Positions 18,177 to 27,852 of a DNA stretch of 43,087 nucleotides are shown one piece after another (within the stretch, counting starts at the first letter, position 1; every line of letters starts with the position of its first letter). Both the position numbers and the translations under genes were made by a program. Location of the stretch: the NCBI GenBank assembly GCA_024275995.1, contig JAJRYB010000126.1:1-43087 (forward strand), in the 5' to 3' direction. Source of the DNA: Planctomycetota bacterium (GTDB lineage: Bacteria; Planctomycetota; Phycisphaerae; SM23-33). The notes under the pieces are model-generated. The model did no database searches, was not told where the DNA came from, and saw only the letters and a list, made by a program, of their open reading frames with translations.

Positions 18177-18348
18177 GTTTATCCTTCGATGCGTCTGCGT
18201 TCGACGGTTGACGGAAATTATACGCCGCCGGGCTTCGGGAAGTTCCGAACAAGCGGCGCAAATTGTAGGCGTCCTGCGCTGTCCGCGGCAAGAGATCGTT
18301 TCCGCGCGGCGTTTGAGGGTCGCCGGATGAGGAACGGATTGGGCAAAT

Positions 18349-20637
18349 ATGGGTGATCAGAGACGCGGAAGACACATGGCGATCAGCGGGGCGGTGCTCG
18401 AAGGGGTTTTTGCCATCGTAATGATCGTAATCTGGCGCATGACCGGATCGTTCTCGGCGTTGGCGGCAGGGTTGTTTCTCGCCATCGGCGTGGGCGCCTG
18501 GCTGATGGTGACGGTCCTGTTCTACTGCCGGGAACTCGCCGATCGCGAATCCATCGAGCTGGAGGAGATTGCCTCCGGCGATACGGATCGATCGGCACTC
18601 TTCGAACGTGGAGAGGGCGACGAGCTTAGGCCCGCGAGGATGCGCCTGGAGAAGTTCGAACGCTGGGGCGTTCCGATTTTCACCGTCCTTTTCGCCGCGC
18701 TGCACGCGACTGTCGGCATCCTGCTGTTCCGCTCGCTTTCCACCAGGCCGGTGGTGGAGCTTCCAGGGGCCGCACAAAGTTCACTGTTCGTCACGATCAT
18801 CCTGTTCCTGGGATTCCTCTTCAGTCGGTACGCCATCGGAATGAGCAGCGAACGCCAATGGCGTCCGCTGCACGCAACCGGAAGCTACATGCTGGTCTGC
18901 GACCTGTTTATGCTCTCGGCCACGGTGTCGCTGCTATGTGCGTGGCAGGGATACGTGCAAGTCGACGTCATCGTCGCCTACGTGATCCTCGCCGTTCAGA
19001 TCGTTCTGGCGGTGGAAATGGCGATGAGTTTCCTGCTGGACCTGTACCGGCCTCGCGTTCCGGGGCAGGAGCATCGCCTGAGCTTCGACAGCAGGCTGTT
19101 CGCCCTTGTCGCCGAACCCGGCCGGGTTGGGCACTCGATCGCGGACACGCTGAATTACCAGTTTGGCTTCGATGTCTCCAAAACGTGGTTCTACCAACTC
19201 TTCAGCCGGGCGCTGGTGCCGCTGATTATCTTCGGTGTCGTTCTGCTTTTCGCCATGAGTTCCATCGTGATCGTACCCACCGGCGAGCGGCACGTGGTTT
19301 TCCGGTTCGGTCGCCTGAGCGAAACGCAACAAATGCTCACACCCGGCATTCATCTGAAGCTTCCCTGGCCTGTCGAAACGACCAGGCGTTTCAACGTGGG
19401 GAAGGTTCGCGAGATCATGCTCGGCGCGGGACCGGAACGCACCGTCGAGCAGCGCGCCCCGGAGTTTATCAAGGGGCGCGAGGTTTTTCTCTGGACGGTG
19501 GATCACGGCCCGAACGAGGAGCTCGACTTCCTGGTTGCGGTGTCGCCGACGGATGCTCGCAGAGCCAAAACGGTCGGCGAGAATCAACCTACCCCTCCGG
19601 TGAATATCATCAAGCTGGTAGCCGTGGTGAGATACAAAATCGGAGAGACTTTCGAGGATATAAAAAAATATGGCTTCAAATACAGCGAGCCACAGAAACT
19701 TCTGACGTCGGTGGCGTATCGCGAAATGACCCGCTACTGCGCCAGCGAGAGTCCCGAGGTGCTGATGAGCTACGGGCGACAGCGAGCGGCAGGGGAGCTC
19801 AAGAAACGCATCGCCAAAGCTCTTGGTCCTGAAGGTCTGGACATGGGCGTTGAGATAACGTTCGTGGGGTTCGCGTCCGTTCACCCCCCGAAAGAGGTGG
19901 CGATCGCATACGAGAATGTGCTCGCCGAGGAGCGGCGCCAGCTCGAGCAGCGTTACAAGGCGATGGCGTATGCGAATGAGCAGCTGGTGCGCGTTGCGGG
20001 CGACTCGATAAAGGCCCTGCAACTTGCCTTGGCGATCCGGACGATGGAAGAGCTGGAATCGCTTCAGCAGCTTCGGGGCGACGCCGCTAAATTCGACGCG
20101 CAGCTTGACGAATACATCCGGACGTCGAAGCACGACCTGGACGTGCTGGACAAGGAAATCGAGCGGGAAAGGCTGCTGGGGATGATCGTTTCCGGTGGAA
20201 AGCCAACCGGAAGGATGATCCTGCGCGAGAACTACGCCGAGCACCTGGAGGCCATGGCGAAATTGCGACGCCGTGGGAACGTCGATTTTGCGAAATTGAT
20301 CGCCGCGGCCCGGAAGGCTGTGGATGCGAGGTTCTACGAGACGACCGGCGAGGCGGTCGCCCTGGAAGCCGAGGCGCTCGGTGTTGCGGTAAAGACCGAA
20401 CTTGATGAACGGGCGATGGTGGAATCGTTCGAGCGGGAGTTGCCCGCCTACAAGGCAAGCCCGCAGCTTTACATGCTGGACCGCACGCTGGACGTGTGGG
20501 ACGAGGTTCTTCCCAGGCTGACCAAGTACCTGTTGCTCGTGGACCGCGACAAGATCGAGATTCGCCTGGACTGGCAGCGAAAAGAGACCGAGGGGCAGAT
20601 TCGCCAGCCGCCGCGGGAAGAAAACAAGGAACAATAA
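18349..20637 (+). CDS. SPFH/Band-7 protein (HflK-like) with long multi-TM N-terminus (alternative start 18376)
   Basis: Several N-terminal TMs then SSIVIVPTGERHVVFRFGRLSETQQMLTPGIHLKLPWPVETTRRFNV and a long coiled-coil C-terminus. Confidence 0.85.
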   Translation: MGDQRRGRHMAISGAVLEGVFAIVMIVIWRMTGSFSALAAGLFLAIGVGAWLMVTVLFYCRELADRESIELEEIASGDTDRSALFERGEGDELRPARMRLEKFERWGVPIFTVLFAALHATVGILLFRSLSTRPVVELPGAAQSSLFVTIILFLGFLFSRYAIGMSSERQWRPLHATGSYMLVCDLFMLSATVSLLCAWQGYVQVDVIVAYVILAVQIVLAVEMAMSFLLDLYRPRVPGQEHRLSFDSRLFALVAEPGRVGHSIADTLNYQFGFDVSKTWFYQLFSRALVPLIIFGVVLLFAMSSIVIVPTGERHVVFRFGRLSETQQMLTPGIHLKLPWPVETTRRFNVGKVREIMLGAGPERTVEQRAPEFIKGREVFLWTVDHGPNEELDFLVAVSPTDARRAKTVGENQPTPPVNIIKLVAVVRYKIGETFEDIKKYGFKYSEPQKLLTSVAYREMTRYCASESPEVLMSYGRQRAAGELKKRIAKALGPEGLDMGVEITFVGFASVHPPKEVAIAYENVLAEERRQLEQRYKAMAYANEQLVRVAGDSIKALQLALAIRTMEELESLQQLRGDAAKFDAQLDEYIRTSKHDLDVLDKEIERERLLGMIVSGGKPTGRMILRENYAEHLEAMAKLRRRGNVDFAKLIAAARKAVDARFYETTGEAVALEAEALGVAVKTELDERAMVESFERELPAYKASPQLYMLDRTLDVWDEVLPRLTKYLLLVDRDKIEIRLDWQRKETEGQIRQPPREENKEQ

Positions 20638-20670
20638 CCTCACGTTTCATTACACGGAAAAGGGATCGAC

Positions 20671-21597
20671 ATGTTCAAGAAACATCTTGGGATGATGATA
20701 CTGGGATCGGCGATCGTGCTGGCGCTTCTGCTGTCCACGGTGGTTTACGCGGTGGACGAGCTGAGCGACATCGTCGTGATAAAGACATTCGGAAAAATAA
20801 CGGACGTGAAGTACGGATCGCAGTCGCCTGGTCTGCACTTCAAGCTGCCCTGGCCTTTTCAGCGGATCGTCCGTTACGACTCGCGATGGTTCACGCTGGA
20901 AGCCCCGTACATGCAGACCCAGACCAAGGACGAGCAGGCCCTCATAATTTCGGTATTTTGCAGCTGGCGTATCGCAGAGGGCGACGCAAAGAAGTTTCAC
21001 GAGAGGCTGGAGTTCGTCGACCAGGCCCGCAAAACGATCCGCAAAAGGCTGCAGACCCACCAGGGCAACGTGTTCGGTCAGACCCCGTTGAGCGACCTGC
21101 TTTCGACGGACCCCAAACGCGTCAAGCTCCGGGAGGTGGAGCAGGAGATTCTCGATCTGATGCGTAAGGACCTGCGTGATGAGTATGGTATCGAGATTCG
21201 CCTGGTCGGTGTGAAGGCCTGGGGGTTGCCGCAGGTTGTCAGCGACCGCGTGATCGATGCCCAGAAGTCCGAGCGTGAGAACATGGCCAAGAGTCTCAAG
21301 GCCGCCGGCGAAGCCCAGGCAAAGGCCATCCGCAGTCGGGCCGAGGCCGCCAGTAAGCAGATCGTCGCCTTTGCCGAGGGCAAGGCGGCTTCGATCCGCT
21401 CAGGTGGATATCGCGCCGCGGCGGAACTGTACAGCCGGTATCGCGAGAATCCCGAGCTGGCGAAGTTTCTGCGAACGCTCGAATCGCTTCGCAAGGAATT
21501 CAAGTCCAGGACCATGATACTTCTGGACGGTTCGATGCTCCCGACCGTCAGGCTGTTCAAAGAAGGTCTCGAGCCGCCCACCGGAGGTGGGAAGTAA
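20671..21597 (+). CDS. SPFH/Band-7 protein (HflC-like)
   Basis: VVYAVDELSDIVVIKTFGKITDVKYGSQSPGLHFKLPWPFQRIVRYDSRW; RSRAEAASKQIVAFAEGKAASIRSGG. Confidence 0.9.
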   Translation: MFKKHLGMMILGSAIVLALLLSTVVYAVDELSDIVVIKTFGKITDVKYGSQSPGLHFKLPWPFQRIVRYDSRWFTLEAPYMQTQTKDEQALIISVFCSWRIAEGDAKKFHERLEFVDQARKTIRKRLQTHQGNVFGQTPLSDLLSTDPKRVKLREVEQEILDLMRKDLRDEYGIEIRLVGVKAWGLPQVVSDRVIDAQKSERENMAKSLKAAGEAQAKAIRSRAEAASKQIVAFAEGKAASIRSGGYRAAAELYSRYRENPELAKFLRTLESLRKEFKSRTMILLDGSMLPTVRLFKEGLEPPTGGGK

Positions 21598-21632
21598 CAC
21601 TGCCGACGAACACACATACCGGAGAGATATAG

Positions 21633-22922
21633 ATGGCCGACGAAACGGAAAACATCGACCAGCAGGCAAGCCGGATGGACCCTGCCGGAAAGAGCCTCTC
21701 GGACGCGCTGCGCATAAGCTTCCGCCTGTTGACGCTCATCATGATCGGCGTCGTGGTTGCGTTCATCCTGACGGGATTCCGCAGCATTCAGCCGACGCAG
21801 AAGGGCATCATAAAGGTGTTCGGAAGGCGCATTCGAACGGCGGAGCCAGGCTTCGCGTACAACTGGCCTTTTCCCATCGGCGAGATAGAGATCGTGGACG
21901 TAAAGAAAAAGACGCTCAAGATCGACGACTTCTGGATGCACGTCAGGCCGGAAGACAAGCTCAAGTCGCTGGGCGAGCTGCCCATTCCGCGCGAGGGGCT
22001 TCGTCCGGGGTGGGACGGCGCCGTGCTCACGGGCGACAGGAACCTGCTGCACCTGCGCATCGAGTGCATATACCAGGTGGACAATCCGGTGCTGTTCGCC
22101 GGGCAATTTCAAGATCCCGACGAGATGATCCGTTCGATCATCTGCGCGGCGATTATCCGTGAAGCCAGCCGGCACACGGCAAAGAGCGTTCAACTCACTC
22201 AGGCAGGGAGATTCGAAGCCCGTGTGATGAGCGAAGCCCAGAAGCAATTGGACATGATCGCAGACGGAGCGGTGGGCATAAGCAGCATCAGTATTACCGG
22301 GCGGACCTGGCCCCTGCGCGCACGGCCGGCGTACCGGGAGGCGCAGAATGCCAGCCAGGACAGGCAGAAGGCCTACGGCGATGCCGTTGGCGACGCCGAC
22401 AGGATGCTGATGAACGTAGCCGGAACGAATTACCGGATGCTTGTGGGCGTTCCCTGGGAGGCCGACTCCGGGGAAAAAATTCGACGGCAAAAACGGATCG
22501 CAGGGGAAGAATGGAACCTGATAGGCAAGTATAACCTTGCCCGCGCCGCCGGTAACGAGGAAGAGGCGCGGCGGATCATCGAGCGGATTAACAAGGTTCT
22601 CGTATCGAGCGAAGGTCAGGCCAGTAAAATCATCAACGCGGGTTATGAGTACCGCACCGCGGTTATCCAGGGCGTAAAGTCTCGCGTGCGCACGTTCGAG
22701 GAGCTGCTTCCCCGATTCCGCGAGATGCCTCAGTTCATGCGTTACAGCCGGCTGCTGAAAGTCCGCAACGAGATTCTCGGCGCTCCGGCCAACGAAAAGG
22801 CGTATCTCACGTTCGGCAAGGGTAGAACCGTCGTGAAAATCAGCAGGGACCCGGAAGCGATCCGGCGGATAATCAACGAGACCAGGAAACTCAGCGAGTC
22901 CGAAAAAAAACAGCGGAAGTAG
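21633..22922 (+). CDS. SPFH/Band-7 protein (HflK-like, third member)
   Basis: FRSIQPTQKGIIKVFGRRIRTAEPGFAYNWPFPIGEIEIVDV; YQVDNPVLFAGQFQDPDEMIRSIICAAIIREA. Confidence 0.87.
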   Translation: MADETENIDQQASRMDPAGKSLSDALRISFRLLTLIMIGVVVAFILTGFRSIQPTQKGIIKVFGRRIRTAEPGFAYNWPFPIGEIEIVDVKKKTLKIDDFWMHVRPEDKLKSLGELPIPREGLRPGWDGAVLTGDRNLLHLRIECIYQVDNPVLFAGQFQDPDEMIRSIICAAIIREASRHTAKSVQLTQAGRFEARVMSEAQKQLDMIADGAVGISSISITGRTWPLRARPAYREAQNASQDRQKAYGDAVGDADRMLMNVAGTNYRMLVGVPWEADSGEKIRRQKRIAGEEWNLIGKYNLARAAGNEEEARRIIERINKVLVSSEGQASKIINAGYEYRTAVIQGVKSRVRTFEELLPRFREMPQFMRYSRLLKVRNEILGAPANEKAYLTFGKGRTVVKISRDPEAIRRIINETRKLSESEKKQRK

Positions 22923-22938
22923 CCCGCGAGGATTTGGG

Positions 22939-24132
22939 ATGGTGGATACAGTCCAAAGTGTGGTGACGACCGTGAAGCTCACGAAAGTGTTTCGTGACTT
23001 CTGGCTGCGTGAGAAGGTCGCGGCCGTGGTCGATCTTGACCTGGACGTGCTCCCGCACGAGGTGTTCGGGCTGCTCGGTCCCAACGGATCGGGAAAGAGC
23101 ACCACGCTCAAGATGATCCTCGGGCTGCTGTTCCCCACGCGGGGACGCATCTCGGTTATGGGCAAGTCGCCGGCGGACGTACGGATCAAGTCACGCATAG
23201 GCTTCCTTCCCGAAGAGTCGTACCTGTATCCATTCCTGGACGCGCGCGAGACGCTGGATTTTTACGGCCGGCTGTTCCATCAGCCGAGGCGCGAGCGTCT
23301 TCGCCGCATCGACATGCTGCTGGATATGGTCGGGCTTTCGAGCGTGGCGACGAGGCGCGTCGGGGAATATTCCAAGGGAATGCAGCGCAGGATCGGCCTT
23401 GCGCAGGCCCTCATAAACGATCCGGACCTGCTCATCCTGGACGAGCCGACCGCGGGAATGGACCCGATCGGAACCCGCCAGTTCAAGGACCTCATCCGCA
23501 CGCTTGGACGTCGCGGGAAAACGGTGATCCTCTCCAGCCACCTGCTTGCCGACGTCGAGGATGTCTGCGATCGCGTGTGTATTTTGTACGGTGGCAGGCA
23601 GAGGGCGTCCGGACGGGTGAGCGACCTGCTTTCGGACAAGAACCGCACGCGCCTTACGATTGAAAATGTGGACGCCGAGACGCTCGAAGCGATCGAGCAG
23701 ACGCTGGCATCCAGGGGCAGGGAGATTCTGGAGGTAACCCCGGCGAGAGAGAAGCTCGAATCGCTGTTCCTGCGCATCGTAACCGAGGCACAGGAGCAGA
23801 AGCTTGCGACCGGTGGCGCTCTGGTCGGAGAGTTGGCGGAGTTTCTTCGCGACGGGGAAGATCAGGCAGCCGAGAGCGTCATCGAGGATCTCGTCGCGGC
23901 CGGGTCGGAGAAAAAAATTGAACCGTCCGAGTTGCCGCCCCCGCCCCCGCTCGCAGCGCCCCAGCCGGCGCTCGAAGTTCTGCAGGAGTTGGTGTCCTCC
24001 GGCGAGGCCGAGCGCCAACCGTCCGACTCGACCGGCCAGACGCACCCGACGGAGCGTCCAGAGCAGTCTGACGCCGACCGCGACCTGCTTGACGAGCTTA
24101 CCCGAAGCGGAAATGACGGTAAGGAAAACTGA
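22939..24132 (+). CDS. ABC transporter ATP-binding protein with about 120-aa acidic/Pro-rich C-terminal extension
   Basis: LLGPNGSGKSTTLKMILGL Walker A; YSKGMQRRIGLAQALINDPDLLILDEPTAGMDP; HLLADVEDVCDRV; C-terminal PPPPPLAAPQPALEVLQELVSSGE. Confidence 0.95.
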   Translation: MVDTVQSVVTTVKLTKVFRDFWLREKVAAVVDLDLDVLPHEVFGLLGPNGSGKSTTLKMILGLLFPTRGRISVMGKSPADVRIKSRIGFLPEESYLYPFLDARETLDFYGRLFHQPRRERLRRIDMLLDMVGLSSVATRRVGEYSKGMQRRIGLAQALINDPDLLILDEPTAGMDPIGTRQFKDLIRTLGRRGKTVILSSHLLADVEDVCDRVCILYGGRQRASGRVSDLLSDKNRTRLTIENVDAETLEAIEQTLASRGREILEVTPAREKLESLFLRIVTEAQEQKLATGGALVGELAEFLRDGEDQAAESVIEDLVAAGSEKKIEPSELPPPPPLAAPQPALEVLQELVSSGEAERQPSDSTGQTHPTERPEQSDADRDLLDELTRSGNDGKEN

Positions 24133-25842
24133 ATGGGCGGCATCTGGGCAATTGCCAGACACACCTTTTTCGAGAGCCTGCGCACAAAGTTTGCGATCGT
24201 GACGCTGGCCTTGGAAATCCTGGCGCTCTCCACGTTCCCGTTCATCCTCACGGGCGACGGAACACTCGCCGGGCGCACCCGGACGTACCTCGCATACAGC
24301 CTGTCCATCACGACGGCGCTCCTGGCGCTGTGCATGATCTTCCTGTCCACCTACGTCGTGGCGTCCGACGTGCGAAAGAAGATGATCTTCACGGTCGTGA
24401 CCAAACCGCTGTCGCGATGGCAGTATATTCTTGGTCGCTGGGTTGGGCTGGTACTGCTCGGAACCATGCTCGTGGCGGGGTGCGGCGCCGCTATCTACGC
24501 CGGAGCGAGCTACCTGCACTCCCAGACGCCGATCAACCAGAAGGACCGTCGGATCGTCGAGACGGAGATTTTCACAGCCAGGCAGCGGGTATCTCCGGAC
24601 CCGATCGATATCGAGCCTTTCGTGAGGCGGAGAATCGAGCGACTCCAACAATCGGGGCAGTTCGCCGAGGTGCTGGAAGAGTTCAAAGGCAAGGTCGGCG
24701 GCGACGAGATAAAGGCGAGAGACCTGATGCTTCGGGAAATCCGCAAGCAGATCAGCGTATCTCTTCAGTCCGTTCGTCCCGGGCAGATACTCGTGCGGAA
24801 TTTTTCCGGAATCCACGTAGCCGGGTCGGACATTCGAAGCGACGGCGTCGTGGACGCAAGAGGCGAAGGAAACCTGCAGTTCTCGCCCGAAAAGCGGATA
24901 CGCGTGATGGACATGCTCGTTCGCGTGAAGGCCTCGCTGATAGGTCGGCTGATATATAAAGGTCCGGTGAGGGTCAACAACGTTATCGGGCAGGTGATGC
25001 AGCGACGAAGCGAATCGTTCGTCGTCAGATTCTTCGGCGGCGACGCGAACAACCCGGCGATCGCCGACGTGAAGAAGGGCGATAAGGTCGCCCTGACGAT
25101 AGAACCGGTGATCCAGCTTTCCTACAAGATCAAGATCGCCCCCGGGCAGGGGGGGGCGGCTGGAAGGGTGCTCAAGAGCATCTGGCAGCTCCAGAACCCC
25201 GACCCGCAGAGGCCCAGCGGGTATCCGCTTCCTGCCCGCCCCCAGGAGGACCCGGTGCAGATGGCGTCCACGATGACGGTGCCCGCATCCGTCGTCGATG
25301 GCCGGGGGAAAACTCGCGTGCTCTACCAGAATGCCAATCACCCGGACTTCGGAGTGCCGAAGGCGATCAGCGTGCAGATACTCAACGACGACATGTCGAT
25401 CCTCTTTCGCAGGGGAGGGTTCGACGCCAATTTTCTCCGGGGACTCCTGTTGCTGCTGCTGTTGCTCGCGTTCCTGGCGGCGCTGGGAGTATTCACGGGC
25501 AGCTTCCTGTCGTTCCCGGTGGCGTGCCTGGTGTGTTGTGCGGTTCTGCCGTTCGGGTTCATGGGCGGCTTTCTTTCCGATGCGGTCAGCCTGCCGTCGC
25601 ACCCCAACGCCCCGGTGGACTGGAGCATCTGGCTGGGACACTACATACTGAGGGGCATGCGGGTTGTCCTTCCCGACTTCAGCTCGACTTCGCCCACGGA
25701 TTCGCTGGTCGACGGGATGTACATTTCCTGGTCGACGGTCGGCCAGGCCGCGCTGATGACCCTTGCCGTGAGGGCGATGCTGCTGATGCTCCTTGCGTTC
25801 TGGGTGTTCCACAAGCGCGAGCTTGCCCGCGTGCAGGTGTAA
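24133..25842 (+). CDS. ABC-2 type permease with large extracytoplasmic insertion
   Basis: Starts immediately after the ATPase stop; IARHTFFESLRTKFAIVTLALEILALS; SDVRKKMIFTVVTKPLSRWQYILGRWVGLVLLG; LLLLLLLLAFLAALGVFTGSFL. Confidence 0.88.
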   Translation: MGGIWAIARHTFFESLRTKFAIVTLALEILALSTFPFILTGDGTLAGRTRTYLAYSLSITTALLALCMIFLSTYVVASDVRKKMIFTVVTKPLSRWQYILGRWVGLVLLGTMLVAGCGAAIYAGASYLHSQTPINQKDRRIVETEIFTARQRVSPDPIDIEPFVRRRIERLQQSGQFAEVLEEFKGKVGGDEIKARDLMLREIRKQISVSLQSVRPGQILVRNFSGIHVAGSDIRSDGVVDARGEGNLQFSPEKRIRVMDMLVRVKASLIGRLIYKGPVRVNNVIGQVMQRRSESFVVRFFGGDANNPAIADVKKGDKVALTIEPVIQLSYKIKIAPGQGGAAGRVLKSIWQLQNPDPQRPSGYPLPARPQEDPVQMASTMTVPASVVDGRGKTRVLYQNANHPDFGVPKAISVQILNDDMSILFRRGGFDANFLRGLLLLLLLLAFLAALGVFTGSFLSFPVACLVCCAVLPFGFMGGFLSDAVSLPSHPNAPVDWSIWLGHYILRGMRVVLPDFSSTSPTDSLVDGMYISWSTVGQAALMTLAVRAMLLMLLAFWVFHKRELARVQV

Positions 25843-25849
25843 CTGGCGG

Positions 25850-27829
25850 ATGATAATGAAACTGCGTTCACGCATCATACAATTCGCTTATATCGCGGCC
25901 GCGATCGTGCTGATCGTCGCCGGAGGGCTTCTCCACGGGCCACTGCGATCCGAGAGCAGCCGCAGCGAACTCGCCACGGGAAACGTTCTCGAAAACCATC
26001 CGGAGCTGACGCTGTTGAGCATAGCGCCTGGCGGGTTGCGGGCGCCGATCGTCAACTACCTCTGGATCCGCGCCAACAAGCTGAAAGAAGAAGGCAGATA
26101 CTACGACGCCATGCAACTGGCCGAGATGATATGCCTTCTCCAACCTCGCTTCGACGGCGTGTGGGCGTTTCACGCGTGGAACATGGCCTGGAACATATCC
26201 GTCGCCACGCATACGCCCCAGGAACGCTGGCAGTGGGTCTATAACGGCGTGAAGCTGCTTCGCGACAGGGGTATTCCATTCAATCCGAAGTCCATCATGC
26301 TCTACCGGGAGCTGGCGTGGATATTCTTCTCCAAGATGGGAGGACGCATCGACGAGATGCACGTCCAGTACAAGGCGCGCTGGGCGAAGATAATGCAACG
26401 CCTGCTCGGTGCGCCGCCCGGAGACAGTATCCGGTCCGTCATCGACGCCTTCAGGCCCATCGCCGATAAACGCCTGATCAACAGGGACTTGCGACACAGG
26501 GGAAGGCGGGCGATCCAGGCAGGCGTGCTCGAGAGGCTGCTGAAGGACGAGCCGAACCTGCGGGCATACAAGCGGCGTCTGGCGGAGGTTGGCGTGAAGA
26601 TAGACCTCAGCCTTCTGAACGCCTACACCCGCTTCAGCATGGATCGCGCCGCGGCGTCCGTTTTCTATCGCAGGCCCATCCCGAAAGAGGGTTCTCCCGA
26701 GCGGCGAATCTGGAATGTAATCAACGACGCCGACCCCGCGGCGACGGTGGCGAGAAACAGGCTTCTGGCGTTCGTGCGTGCCCAGAGGCTCTGGAACGTT
26801 TACCGGATGGACCCCGCATGGATGCTGCACCTGATGGAGAAGTACAAGATTCCCATCGACTGGCGTCTGGTCTGGCCTCATGGCTTATACTGGGCAACCT
26901 ACGGCCGGGAGCACGCCAGGATTGTCGATCCGAGCGGAATAGACGCGCTCAACAACGATCGCAACACGCTGAACTGCCTGAAGGAGCTGGCGCGATACGG
27001 CCGGCTGAGCTACGTCGAAAATGCGCGCGACTTGAAGCTCCACTGGAACCTGCCGGAGGAGCTGCCATGGAACCAGCCGAGAGTGTTCGAATTCTCCGAT
27101 TGGCGATTCATCGAACCGACCCATCTTCAACACATCCAATATGCCAAGACCGCCGCAGAGCACAAGGGGGTCCCGTTCAACAGAAACCAGTTCAGCGCCG
27201 GGCACAAAAATTTCCTTGTCGAGGGCATCCAGACACTCGTCGCCAGCGGTCGGTTGGCTTTGGCGCGGAAGCTTTTCCGGTACTTGAAGGACGAATACAA
27301 AATGACCGGTGACGAGTGGGACCTCGAGTCCGTGGAGCAATTCGCCCTCGCCCGGATGCAGAAAGAGACGGGTCGCCCACGGCATGCCGTCGCCAGGCAG
27401 CAGATAACAACTGCCCTGCAGACCGCTTTTTACCGCCTGAGCCTGAACGATATGGACGCCTTTCGCCGAAACCTGCGCTACGCCCGCAAGGTCAACCGTA
27501 TCTACATGTATGACACCGGAAAGGTTCCGCAGCGGATGAAGCTGCCTCCCTTCGACCAGCAGGCGGCGCCTGTCCTGGCGACGATGCTGCTCCAGCCCGG
27601 CGCGTTCGGATATCCGCTTACGCTGGAATCGCGGATCATGATGTACAACGCGCTGGCGATAGAATGGCCTCGATTGCAGGTGATGGTCTACGACTTCGTT
27701 TCGCCGACACTCAAACAGCAGTGCGCGGACGCGGAGTTGAACTTCGACAAGGCGTTTCCCCAACCGTCCGGGCTGAAACAGTTCCGCCTGGAACGCAGCC
27801 GACTTCTGAACAGACCCGCACGCAAGTAG
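25850..27829 (+). CDS. Membrane-anchored helical-repeat-like protein of unknown function
   Basis: N-terminal TM IIQFAYIAAAIVLIVAGGLLHGPL; ANKLKEEGRYYDAMQLAEMICLLQPRFDGVWAFHAWNMAWN is TPR-like; start 8 nt after the permease stop. Confidence 0.7.
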   Translation: MIMKLRSRIIQFAYIAAAIVLIVAGGLLHGPLRSESSRSELATGNVLENHPELTLLSIAPGGLRAPIVNYLWIRANKLKEEGRYYDAMQLAEMICLLQPRFDGVWAFHAWNMAWNISVATHTPQERWQWVYNGVKLLRDRGIPFNPKSIMLYRELAWIFFSKMGGRIDEMHVQYKARWAKIMQRLLGAPPGDSIRSVIDAFRPIADKRLINRDLRHRGRRAIQAGVLERLLKDEPNLRAYKRRLAEVGVKIDLSLLNAYTRFSMDRAAASVFYRRPIPKEGSPERRIWNVINDADPAATVARNRLLAFVRAQRLWNVYRMDPAWMLHLMEKYKIPIDWRLVWPHGLYWATYGREHARIVDPSGIDALNNDRNTLNCLKELARYGRLSYVENARDLKLHWNLPEELPWNQPRVFEFSDWRFIEPTHLQHIQYAKTAAEHKGVPFNRNQFSAGHKNFLVEGIQTLVASGRLALARKLFRYLKDEYKMTGDEWDLESVEQFALARMQKETGRPRHAVARQQITTALQTAFYRLSLNDMDAFRRNLRYARKVNRIYMYDTGKVPQRMKLPPFDQQAAPVLATMLLQPGAFGYPLTLESRIMMYNALAIEWPRLQVMVYDFVSPTLKQQCADAELNFDKAFPQPSGLKQFRLERSRLLNRPARK

Positions 27830-27852
27830 ATGGGCAAACGATAAACCGTTGC

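Noticed and set aside
23191-25878. 895-aa minus-strand ORF opposite the ABC ATPase and permease
   Set aside because: Low-complexity His/Gln/Arg-rich translation typical of an antisense shadow of GC-rich coding DNA; the plus strand has clear conserved motifs.
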